DNA of 64,000 nucleotides from Cladophialophora immunda. Its lineage: Eukaryota; Ascomycota; Eurotiomycetes; Chaetothyriales; Herpotrichiellaceae. The stretch's first letter is position 1. Each line of letters begins with the position of its first letter. Under the pieces are notes generated by a model. That model was given only the letters and a program-made list of their open reading frames with translations, did no database searches and had not been told where the DNA came from. Positions 52,554 to 61,669 of the stretch are shown here, one piece after another. Where the stretch lies: positions 5,878,619-5,942,618 of the forward strand of contig NW_015622543.1 of NCBI RefSeq assembly GCF_000835495.1, written 5' to 3'. Made by a program: the position numbers and the translations under genes.

Positions 52554-54289
52554 TTACGGCACTACCTTCTTGTCCTGACCTCCAAATAACGTGTCGTCGC
52601 TTGCTCTAGCCTGGTTGCTCTCTTCCGGGGCCATACCCACGATTTCCCCGGCCTTCAGAGCGTCAAGATCAATCTGCGGACCAGAATAGTTCTTTCTGCC
52701 GTCGACGAACCACTGAATCGTGGAGACAATCAGGACAATGGCAAATGCTGCAACGCAGTAGTTCATGTTGCTACCGGTCACGGGCAACACCGGTGGGAAC
52801 ATGAAAAGAACGGTTGTGAGTATCACGTAGGCAATTCCAATCTGTCAATCGTTAGAAATTACAGGCACTGCTTTCTGGTCAAACTTACCAAGTTGCATGT
52901 CCAGCCAAGCCAGTTTGGGAGAATAAACGGACGAGATGCTGGTAGCATTTTTCGACCCCGGAGAATATTGATTGCAGGGGGAATAGCATAAGTAACTCCC
53001 AAAGCCACGACCGAAGCGGACACAATGGCGTTAAAAGCACTGCTGGATCCGAGGAATATGCAGCCAAAGATGATGACCAGAATGAGAGTCAGCCAAAGCG
53101 CATTGAGGGGGACTTGAAGTCGTCCATGCACTCTGGCGAAGAAGCGAGATGCTGGCAATCCCCCATCTCTGGCGAAAGCGTATACCATTCGGCTGCTGGT
53201 TGTCATGATGCTCACTGCGGCAAACTGGGACAATCGTTAGCCATTTCACTCCAGCTCGGAGGACATCAGTTCTGATGCACTTACCAGCAAGCAGACGAGA
53301 GGAAACATCAACAGGCACACAGATCCAGCCTTGTTCGAAGTCGCATCATAAAAGATCTGCAACATTGGTCCCGCAGAGGAACTGATAACGTCTTGCACGT
53401 TGTTGGAGACGAACAAAAGAACGCTCAGGTAAATGAAGCCGGTTACGACGCCAATCAGGACACAGCCAATCATGATCCTGGGACCCAGCACAGTAGGATC
53501 GCCCACCTCTTCTATGCAATGAGCGACTGCATCAAACCCTGTCAAACCCAGACCGCCTTGCAAGAGACCTAACAACCAAGCGAGTCCGTTCGGCCAACCA
53601 GTTTCATTGATGAATGTCCGGTACACGAAATCTCCGCTCTGATAATTTGGAGAGGCGCAAGCAAGGACGGTGATGGAAATCACCACCCAGCCTGTGATGG
53701 ACCAGATCAAGGCCGCCTTGTTGACAAGGGGAAGCAGTCGAGTGATGAAGGCGTTCACCAAGAAGGCGAAAACGTTGTATCCAATGTAGATCAAGAATTG
53801 GTGCCAACGGTGCGGCTCGTAAGATGGGGTTGTGAGTGAAATGATACCGATGATGAGCTGGCTTCCCAACAGCCCGGCTGTCGCAGTCAAGGCGACCCAG
53901 CCTGCCGTGTTGATCCAACCGGTAATCCACGAGAGGAGCGGCACCCAACGTTTCCAACTGATGACAGCGACCCAGTGGTACTGGCCTCCTGCCGTTGGGT
54001 AGGCTGACAGAAATTCCGCCAGAGAGGCCGCCAGGCACAGATTGCAGATGCCAGCGACAATAAGACCCCAGATGACAGAGTCAGGACCTCCACTGGGCAA
54101 AGCCAACGACATGCTGGCCCCCAAGGCGGTCCACGAGTTGAGAATTGCAAAAGCCAATCCCAGCATTGACAGAAAGGAGAAATTGCGCTGTAATTCCTGC
54201 TTCACCCCCAATCCAGCCAGCATGGCAGCATCATCTTGGATGCTGGTCCTCCGCCGAGGAGTCCCTGACGGTCGACGTGCGTCGGCCAT
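52554..54289 (-). CDS. APC-family amino-acid/GABA permease-like carrier, 542 aa, three exons
   Basis: Exons 53285-54289, 52889-53224 and 52554-52841, all phase-0 introns. Twelve predicted helices starting NFSFLSMLGLAFAILNSWTALG and including GGPDSVIWGLIVAGICNLCLAASLAEFLSAYPTAGGQY, the substrate-site motifs of the amino acid/choline transporter (ACT) family. A long central helix pair, QGGLGLTGFDAVAHCIEEV, contains the conserved GFDAVAH-EE seen in GABA (Uga4) and choline (Hnm1) carriers. The C-terminal exon adds TM11-12 and a soluble tail. It should import a small amino acid, GABA or choline across the plasma membrane; which one cannot be told. The N-terminal 40 residues are Arg/Ser-rich and likely regulatory. 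Confidence 0.9.
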
Positions 54290-55453
54290 GTTGACGTTGG
54301 TGCAGCGGTTTCGCAGTGGAGATTCGGTGTACTGAGGAGCCCTACAAGGGAGAGAGAGAGGAGCGAAGGAATATAGATCGAAGGAGAGGAAGGGCGGAGG
54401 GCGGGCATGATTTCAATCAACTCATAAGCAGGTACGTCAGCGGGAGCGATCAAATCAACCCATGCCCGTTCACGGCGCACCAGAAAACCGTCAGGGTCTC
54501 GCCCGTCCACCACGCAGACAAGCTAAAGAGATAGGAAACGGACATGATCGACGTTTGCCTGGAAAGAGAAACTCGAAGCATAGAGTGGAGGATTGATGAC
54601 CCGCACAAACCAGGAGACAGTGGACCGTGAGGGTGGCATCATAGCAATGAGCAGCAGGCTAGCAGTTGATATGAAGTAAGAGGAATTGATGCGCGAAAAA
54701 GCTTGACTCGATCAAGGCCCTACGCCGAGCCTGGTAAGGCCCGAGAAAACAGTAGGAAGCTCAACCCCAGATTCGCCCCCAAGCGCCACCGATGTCACAT
54801 CGCGGCGCCTTGTCGGTGCCTAAAACATTAGCCCCGTCCCGGCCTCACGTAACCACCACGGCCCCCTAATGCTCCCCCGTTAAATAGACATGGGCGGCTG
54901 GCCCAAACTGCAGGCTGCCCTGCTTCTCTTCCGAAAGAACTTCTATCGAAGCACCCCAGGCGCCAATGAGCAACAATGAGCCACCAGAGGCGACACGGAA
55001 CAGATAGGCAACCTCGGCGGCCGAAGACCGAAGGCCCAAATGATGGATCGACGACTCGGATGCTTCACTCAGCCTTATCACCAGCCAGTCAACGTCAGCC
55101 TTATCAGCGGCCATTACTACATCCGCTGGCTCTTTGTTGTTCGCCCACCGTTGGCAGGAACCTGGTAGAAAACATGGTAAACTCAGGCTGGGTGTCCCGC
55201 GTATACCACCACCATACGAGGTAAAGAACTCGAACAAAGACACAGTGCTTGCCATGGTGCAAGAGGCAGTACTAAAATTGATCATGCTAACAAAGGGACT
55301 CAAAATGCGTGTTCTTTGTCGGGAAAGCCTTTATTCTGGTCTTCGCGAAATACAATATCTCATGACAGGCCAAGGGCCACAAGCCATACCACCCTTCCAG
55401 ACTTTCTTCTCGCATCTACTCGAAAATATTGCTTTCCCTATCGCTGATGCAGC
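54290..55453. other. Permease promoter side and leader of the next gene, no gene seen
   Basis: 1164 bp. A 145-codon minus-strand ORF (54866-55303) and a 136-codon plus-strand ORF (55134-55544) overlap each other without features; rejected. Confidence 0.4.
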
Positions 55454-56038
55454 ATGTGTGAATCACGCACCATATATTACCTTTGCGGCCATGTCAAGAT
55501 CAAGACTATCGTTCAGTGCGCGGACATGGTGGACAAAATGTTAGCCTCCCATTTGCCGATTGCTAACGCCCATCAAGTCTGTGAGAACAGTGTCAGCCAC
55601 AACCTGCATGTGTTTCCTGACATTTGTGACAAGTGTAAGACAACCGGGGTGATTGGGGACTTCATGGAGCTTCCAGGCGCCAAGCTCGAAATTGTGAAGG
55701 CGTGGGCTCAGGGCAAGCGGGAGACTCCCAAGCCCGACCCAGACGCCGAGTTATCCGCTGGCAACGACGAGGGCGTCAGAGAAGAGGAGGAATCCATTGA
55801 GACCAGCAGATTTCAGACCGAGAAAGCCAACATGCTCGATGATAATGCAAGCATTTCAACAACAGGTATCACAAGTATAGCAGATACGTCGACCGCGAGA
55901 AGTCGAGCTTCAAGTTCAACTACGAATGAAGCGGTACCAGATCTGGCCCAACTCAAACTGAGGGTTGCAGCCTTGAGGACGAGAACAGAACGCTTACTCT
56001 CCAAGGTGCGAGGTCGGAGACCTCCAACACTGGGCTAG
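55454..56038 (+). CDS. Small Cys/His protein, putative zinc-binding, 194 aa, function unknown
   Basis: Single exon from the ATG at 55454. The N-terminal 75 residues hold a Cys/His layout: MCESRTIYYLCGHVKIKTIV (first 20 residues), QC, VCENSVSHNLHVFP and ICDKC, i.e. M-C, L-C-G-H, C and CxxC. That matches the order in the protein at 6361-6909 and suggests the two share a small zinc fold. The rest is an acidic, Ser/Thr-rich disordered region ending in a basic helix (LAQLKLRVAALRTRTERLLSKVRGRR). A branch-like CTAAC followed by CAAG lies within the frame at about 55560-55580, but removing a segment there breaks the frame, so I keep one exon. Function unknown. Confidence 0.6.
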   Translation: MCESRTIYYLCGHVKIKTIVQCADMVDKMLASHLPIANAHQVCENSVSHNLHVFPDICDKCKTTGVIGDFMELPGAKLEIVKAWAQGKRETPKPDPDAELSAGNDEGVREEEESIETSRFQTEKANMLDDNASISTTGITSIADTSTARSRASSSTTNEAVPDLAQLKLRVAALRTRTERLLSKVRGRRPPTLG

Positions 56039-57071
56039 TTGTGTGATTAGCTATTTCCTGTTCTTGAGGATCTGGGAGTTGATGGTGCATTGTGAACAAC
56101 ATCAAATGCTGTCCTCCTATTCCATCCGGGGAGAGGTCAGCCTTCAGTGGAGCTCCCATTGGAAAGGAAGTTCGTGCAATGATGGCGCGTCGAACATGCT
56201 GCATCAGACGGTGCAATAGTGACTAGACTGACGTGTCGCGGTAATTGGTGGGTATGGAACAATCGTCGGTCGCAAGTCGGGTCGCTCTTACTCGACGGGC
56301 ACAACGGAAGTCGATTTCTCCATGAAAAAACCTAAGGACTGGAGGAGGTGATTTTGGGCATCACAGTCACAATCACTCGTATCTCACAATATTCATTGGA
56401 AACCTGCAGTGCAGGGCTCTCTCACTCTGTTCCCTTAAAGGGTTTGGAATCCTGGTCGTGGAAGTACCATCCTCACCATGACATACACCATGGCGCCCAT
56501 AGACTCGCCGGCAACTGTTGCCCTAGATCTCTGTCGTGTGACTGACAGGACGGGGCATAAGAATATCAGCTCAGCGCCTGCACTGATGGCCTCCGCAACA
56601 GAGACGGAAGCAAATTCACCCCACAGAGGCCGCGACTCGGAGAATGGGGCCTCAAGGTGATCAGAACGCTTGCTGCTTCTCAGCCTCAACGTGCCCCTCC
56701 CCAACATCAAGATGCCCCGGCAGCAACGGCCTGCTCGGCATCCCTTGCCGGAGCGGGATCCAAGACTAGCCCTTGAGTCAATCTTCGGCTGTCAACCAAG
56801 CTTCCTTGCGTGGGAAAGCTTGTTATTCCTCCAGCGGCCTTTGGAGGGCGAAACAGGGAATCGGTTGGCCCAATGTCGTCATTGAAGCAGGGACTGCAGG
56901 GGCCTCGTCAATGAGATCGGCTTCTTATATCAACAATGGCATCTGGCCATGTCTCCTTCGCCAGCGCTCCAGGCTTCCCTTCCAACAGAGCAAACCTTCA
57001 ACTCCCACGCTCATTCATCTCCTCTGATTTTCTCAGGTCGACCCCCTCAAGACCCCTAGAGCAGCGGTGCG
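56039..57071. other. Intergenic between Cys/His protein and CDF transporter
   Basis: 1033 bp with no supported gene; holds the CDF promoter. ORFs are under 95 codons and featureless. Confidence 0.4.
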
Positions 57072-58526
57072 ATGGTCGGCAAACGCACGCTTAATACAGC
57101 CAAGAACCAAGCAGATGACAATTGGCTGCAGGCAGATCTGGAGCCTGGGCACGGTACGAGACGATTTTCGGGCTTCAAGGATGCCGTCGAGTATGTCTTG
57201 GATCGCCGAACGACAGCGGTGTTAAAGGAGCAGCTGCGGGGAAGCGTGGATAGAGGAGCTTTCGAGAGGGCCAGGAAAAGTGCTGAGGAGGTAGGAGCGG
57301 GCAACCGATTCGAAGACTCTATCACGCTGACAGGTGGCGTTCAGTTGAAGCAAATCAAGAACAAGAAGGTCCGCAAATTCTACGAGAAACAAAACGCTAC
57401 CCTGGACGATTGGGCCGAAGTGGACACGATCGTGCTGGCCATGGCCGATGAGGTGATGGAGAGCATGAACACCGACGCTGATCACGATGGGATTCGGGAA
57501 AGAGAAGGCAGACTGCAGCACGTTGAAGAGCACATTGACTACCTTTTGCCGGACGAGGTACTGAGAAGAAGACGAAAGGCAGATCGAAACGCCCGGTGGG
57601 CAATCAACATCAACGTGATCGCCAACATCGTTCTCCTCGTTGCCAAGGGCATAGCGGCGCTCAGGTCCTCCTCTCTGTCGTTGATTGCCTCTCTCGTCGA
57701 CTCGGCGCTGGACCTGCTCTGCACAGCGATCGTGTGGACGACAAACAAACTGGTATCTTGGAGGTTGTCGGCACTCGCGAGGAAGTTCCCAGTCGGTCGG
57801 CGGAGGCTGGAACCGATTGGGATCCTCGTGTTTTCCATCATCATGGTTATCTCATTTCTTCAGATCCTGCAAGAGTCGGTCGAGAAACTGCTCCCGAGCG
57901 GCGACCACGACATTGCTTCCCTGGGCGCACTGGCGATCGCTTCCATGGCCGGGACCATCGGTATCAAAGGTTTGATCGGGTTGGGATGCATAAGGATCAA
58001 GACCACACAAGTGCAGGCACTGGCCCAGGATTGCAAGACAGATGTGTACTTCAACACGCTGTCGTTGCTCTTCCCGCTGATCGGTAAACAGGCCGGGATT
58101 TGGTGGTTGGACCCATTGGGCGCAGCACTGCTTTCGTTGTACATTATTTACGACTGGGCGGACACCTGCATCGAAAACGTCAGCAGACTCTGCGGCCTTG
58201 CAGTGGACGAGACGCTGCAGAAGAAACTCATATATCTCGCTTATCGATTCAGCAATGTGGTGTCTGGATTCAAATCTGTCATTGCGTACCACGCTGGAGA
58301 TGGCGTGTGGGCAGAGTTTGATATATTGTTAGATGAGAAAACACCATTGAGGCGCACACACGATATTGCCGAGACTTTGCAGTACTGTTGCGAGGCTTTG
58401 ACTGAGGTTGATAGGGCGTTCGTGACCACAGACTGTGAGTTTTCCCACACTGCAAGAGTTGCAACCTGGCTAACAGCTACAGATTCTGTACAAAACCCGG
58501 GTGGACATTCTCAAGACTTGGTGTAA
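57072..58526 (+). CDS. Cation diffusion facilitator, Mn-type (DxxxD), 468 aa, one 48-nt 3' intron
   Basis: Exons 57072-58434 and 58483-58526. The intron T/GTGAGT...GGCTAACAGCTACAG/AT is 48 nt with no stop, so the unspliced frame stays open; splicing restores the conserved FVTTDYSVQNPGGHSQ ending. A cytosolic N-terminus of about 175 residues leads to six helices. Metal-site residues: D-x3-D in SLVDSALDLL (TM2) and D-x3-D in QDCKTDVYFN (TM5); DxxxD at both places is the mark of manganese CDFs, where zinc CDFs have HxxxD. The C-terminal ferredoxin-like domain follows (VWAEFDILLDEKTPLRRTHDIAETLQ). Expected to move Mn2+ out of the cytosol into a Golgi/vacuole-type compartment (family knowledge). 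Confidence 0.9.
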   Translation: MVGKRTLNTAKNQADDNWLQADLEPGHGTRRFSGFKDAVEYVLDRRTTAVLKEQLRGSVDRGAFERARKSAEEVGAGNRFEDSITLTGGVQLKQIKNKKVRKFYEKQNATLDDWAEVDTIVLAMADEVMESMNTDADHDGIREREGRLQHVEEHIDYLLPDEVLRRRRKADRNARWAININVIANIVLLVAKGIAALRSSSLSLIASLVDSALDLLCTAIVWTTNKLVSWRLSALARKFPVGRRRLEPIGILVFSIIMVISFLQILQESVEKLLPSGDHDIASLGALAIASMAGTIGIKGLIGLGCIRIKTTQVQALAQDCKTDVYFNTLSLLFPLIGKQAGIWWLDPLGAALLSLYIIYDWADTCIENVSRLCGLAVDETLQKKLIYLAYRFSNVVSGFKSVIAYHAGDGVWAEFDILLDEKTPLRRTHDIAETLQYCCEALTEVDRAFVTTDCEFSHTARVATWLTATDSVQNPGGHSQDLV

Positions 58527-59467
58527 ATCGGATAAAAGACTGAGAATGCTGGTACTATACCATGCATGGCGAAACCTTGTTGCTATTCAGGCGTATGGCG
58601 TCCTATAGCGGACCGCGGTCGGCCTTCAATTGGGTTGACTTCGTGCTCGTCAAAGTAAGAATTGGGAGAATGCAGATATAGCTTTGAGCGTTCGGCAGAC
58701 ATGCCACCAACCATGATTGATCGTGCTTCCTCCGACTGTGTTCGGTTGAGCGATGATGCGAGGAGATCGAAGCAGCACCATCTCGCGATTCCTTGTTCCA
58801 CCCTGGGCAAAGTTCACTGAACACGCCATGATAGGTGTTGGCTTTCACTCTGTTCGTTCATAACGTTGGAAGTATCCCTGAGGGACCGCTAGATTTGTGC
58901 GTGGGCTCTTGTCCATTCAAGCTATCTGTCCATTTCTCCAAAGCCCAACTCCAGGCAATTGGTGATCATACCGGAGGCTGAGATAGAGCCAAAAGCAGTC
59001 CCGCCGTCATGTCAACGAGGCAACGTCGGAGAAGTGGACGATAGGGTAGGCGGCAGGGTTATCAAAGCACGAGGCTCTCAGATGAAGCAGCAGAAGTGAT
59101 TTCGCTAGTTTAATTTTCTCCGACATGTGAAGCACGGCATCAGTGGCTGGAGATGAGGAGCGCGCTGTGTCTGCTCGTGTTACATTAGGCAGACTTAAGT
59201 CACCTATAACAAGGAAGACTCCTTGATCTTTTGGGGGGCGTTTTCGTGGTTGAGGAAAGATGCCGATGTAGTCGAAAACAATACGAGAGGAATCGCCCAC
59301 GTCCGCGTCCCCCTCGAGTGCCGCCGAATATCAACCGCCAACTGGCCATTCACGCCATTCCCCAATCTTTTCCCCGCCAGCCAGAAGGACCGCCACCTAC
59401 CCTGCAACGAGGCCTTCAATCGTTCCATCTGAGAGTTCATTGCAGTCCACAAACTCCCGTGCCCAAG
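58527..59467. other. Intergenic before the SWIM-RING gene
   Basis: 941 bp. The SWIM-RING frame is open upstream to 59231 but without an ATG and with low-complexity Arg/Pro content, so I do not include it. Confidence 0.4.
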
Positions 59468-60451
59468 ATGCCTCTCACGAAGGTTTCTCGTGTCTCGAAT
59501 CGCGGAGGAGTCACGAAAACTACCCCCGTGAAACCCATACTTCCACCGCAAGGACAATCGCCCCTCAAAAAGCCACTACGGAAGAGCGAGTCAACGAGGG
59601 CACAAGATTTTGAGAAAGAGACAACACCTCGCGCAAATAAGTACGGAACACACGCAGAGGCAGTGGGTCAATCGAACTGCAAGACCGGAAGGAGAGGCAC
59701 GTCCATCACGCCTCAGAAAAAGAGAGGAGAAGATGTCGAGGGCAAGAGAATGCGTAGGTACAGAAGCAAGCCTCCGGCTTCATTCCTCGTGAAGCTCGAG
59801 CGAGCACAGACTCAGCGCATGATTGTGCTCGGTCGCAAACGCAGTATGAGGGCAGGGGCGCCGTCGGAAGACATTGACATTGTCGGCTCGACCGGCAACA
59901 TCTACACTGTCACCGTCAGCCACTTGCCGACCTGCACCTGTCCCGATTCCCTCAAGGGCAACGAATGCAAACACAAGGTCTACGCCCTTCACACTGTTCT
60001 CAAGGCTCCCCTGCATCTCCAGTACCAGCTTGCTCTGCTGACTCCGGAGCTTGACGAAATATTTGCCCATGCGCCTCCTATCCCCACCGATCTCTCCGAA
60101 GACGCCAAGGGCAGCCGCAAGCCTACCGATGGCGAATGCCCAATCTGTTACATGGAACTTGACGAGGAGCACAACGAGCTGGTCTGGTGCAAAGTGCAAT
60201 GCGGCCACAACTTACACAAATCGTGTTTTAATCAGTGGGCTAAGAGCCAGGCGGGCAAGGGAGTCCGTTGTGTCTACTGTCGGACATCCTGGGAAACGGA
60301 CGTCTCGGATGTTGAAGCGATCAAAAGGACGGCAGAATATACCCAAGACGGCTACGTCAATGTTGCCGACCATTTTGGCATTTCCAGAGCGAGAGAATAC
60401 TCAGGCTATTATCAGCCTTGGGTCAGACGCCGGTTTGGACAACAGTGGTGA
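59468..60451 (+). CDS. SWIM plus RING-type zinc-finger protein, probable E3 ubiquitin ligase, 327 aa
   Basis: First ATG in frame at 59468, stop 60449-60451, single exon. Residues 1-110 are basic and disordered. A SWIM finger follows at about 150-175: TVSHLPTCTCPDSLKGNECKH, with the CxC-x8-CxH ligands. Then comes a RING-type finger CPICYMELDEEHNELVWCKV, with CGHNLHKSCFNQW and CVYC completing its ligands. The order SWIM then RING occurs in ZSWIM2/MEX-type E3 ligases. The C-terminus (GYVNVADHFGISRAREYSGY) is conserved-looking with aromatic residues. Substrate unknown; the ligase role is inferred from the RING. Confidence 0.85.
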   Translation: MPLTKVSRVSNRGGVTKTTPVKPILPPQGQSPLKKPLRKSESTRAQDFEKETTPRANKYGTHAEAVGQSNCKTGRRGTSITPQKKRGEDVEGKRMRRYRSKPPASFLVKLERAQTQRMIVLGRKRSMRAGAPSEDIDIVGSTGNIYTVTVSHLPTCTCPDSLKGNECKHKVYALHTVLKAPLHLQYQLALLTPELDEIFAHAPPIPTDLSEDAKGSRKPTDGECPICYMELDEEHNELVWCKVQCGHNLHKSCFNQWAKSQAGKGVRCVYCRTSWETDVSDVEAIKRTAEYTQDGYVNVADHFGISRAREYSGYYQPWVRRRFGQQW

Positions 60452-61669
60452 TTGACTCTTCCTGCAATGTACCACCAACCCGCCCACTGGGCCTTTTACT
60501 GCTGAATACTGTTGGAGCGGATAATACTCCTATCAAGCATCTCTCCGCTGGCCAGTACAGACCGGTCTGCTCCGGAGAGCTAACCAAAAATTTGTATGAA
60601 CTCAAGCGTGACACAATATTCCTTGTAATTGTTTCTGTGTCACCATCAGCTAGCACGAATAAGGTACAGTCATTCGTGGAACTTGAAGAGCTTCAGAGCT
60701 AGAGACCATGTCTGCGAACAAGGATAAGAATATATCTCGTACGACCAACACAGCCTTTTGTTGACTCGCCTGATGGGAGTGCATGTAGGCTGACTAGCAG
60801 ATTCATACATATAGCTGCCTCCAGTATCCGCGGTATCTGTATGGAGCCTTGGACCTGTCAGAGAGCTCGAGAAATGCCATTCATTATGCCCAGCGCTGTA
60901 CGGTGAGGAAATCACATACACGACTCCTCTCCTCGTCGGCATAGTTCGCTGCTTAATACAAATATCACATTCACTCATCCAGCCTGTCTACCGAGAATGA
61001 TTCCGCCCAGCAATTGCAAAGGCGTTTGCACATGTTTAGCCCTTTGAAGGAGAGAAGAGAGAACATGCTTCCAGTCTGCGAACCAATACAGCCAACGTGT
61101 TGTGATGAGACATGTACAACTGGGCTAGAGCTATCGAGACACCTGTGGCATCATGGACCTCGCCTGTCTCGCCTTTGCGAAAACTGTCTAACACAACCAG
61201 ATCTGCAGAACTCATTTCAAAGACCTTTTCCTATCCAGGAGCCAGTCCGCCAGCAGAAGGATCCATCACTATCTAGATGAAACAAAACTCGGCTTGATCC
61301 CTAACACGTACATCTCGCGTCCGAGGCTGCCCCATATTAGAAGACCTGGCTCCAGGGAAGAACGACGCGCGTGATATGATACACCCACATTACGTGAACA
61401 AATGCCTGGATTCAGCCACCCCACCATCGAGCCAAATGCCTGAGGAGTCCCGGATTAAGAAGACAGAGAAACATCAATGCCACAGCCCCGCCAAATCCAA
61501 CGCCTCGCAAGAGAAACCAATATTCCACGCCAGTGGGAAACATAGCAAAAACAAGAAGACAGCCGTGGGGTATCATAAGCTCATAACAATCCTGGGAAAA
61601 TAGAAAACACAAATCATAACAACGTCGCTTCCGCAGTCCAGGTTCTGTGACCAGCTTAAAGGTTTCTGA
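60452..61669. other. Intergenic between SWIM-RING gene and RasGEF, no gene seen
   Basis: 1218 bp between 3' ends of two convergent genes. ORFs of 60-100 codons at 60670-61603 have no family features. Confidence 0.4.

Noticed and set aside
55540..55580. Possible short intron with GTTAGC donor and TTGCTAAC...CAAG end in the Cys/His protein
   Set aside because: 38 nt is too short and its removal shifts the frame into a stop.
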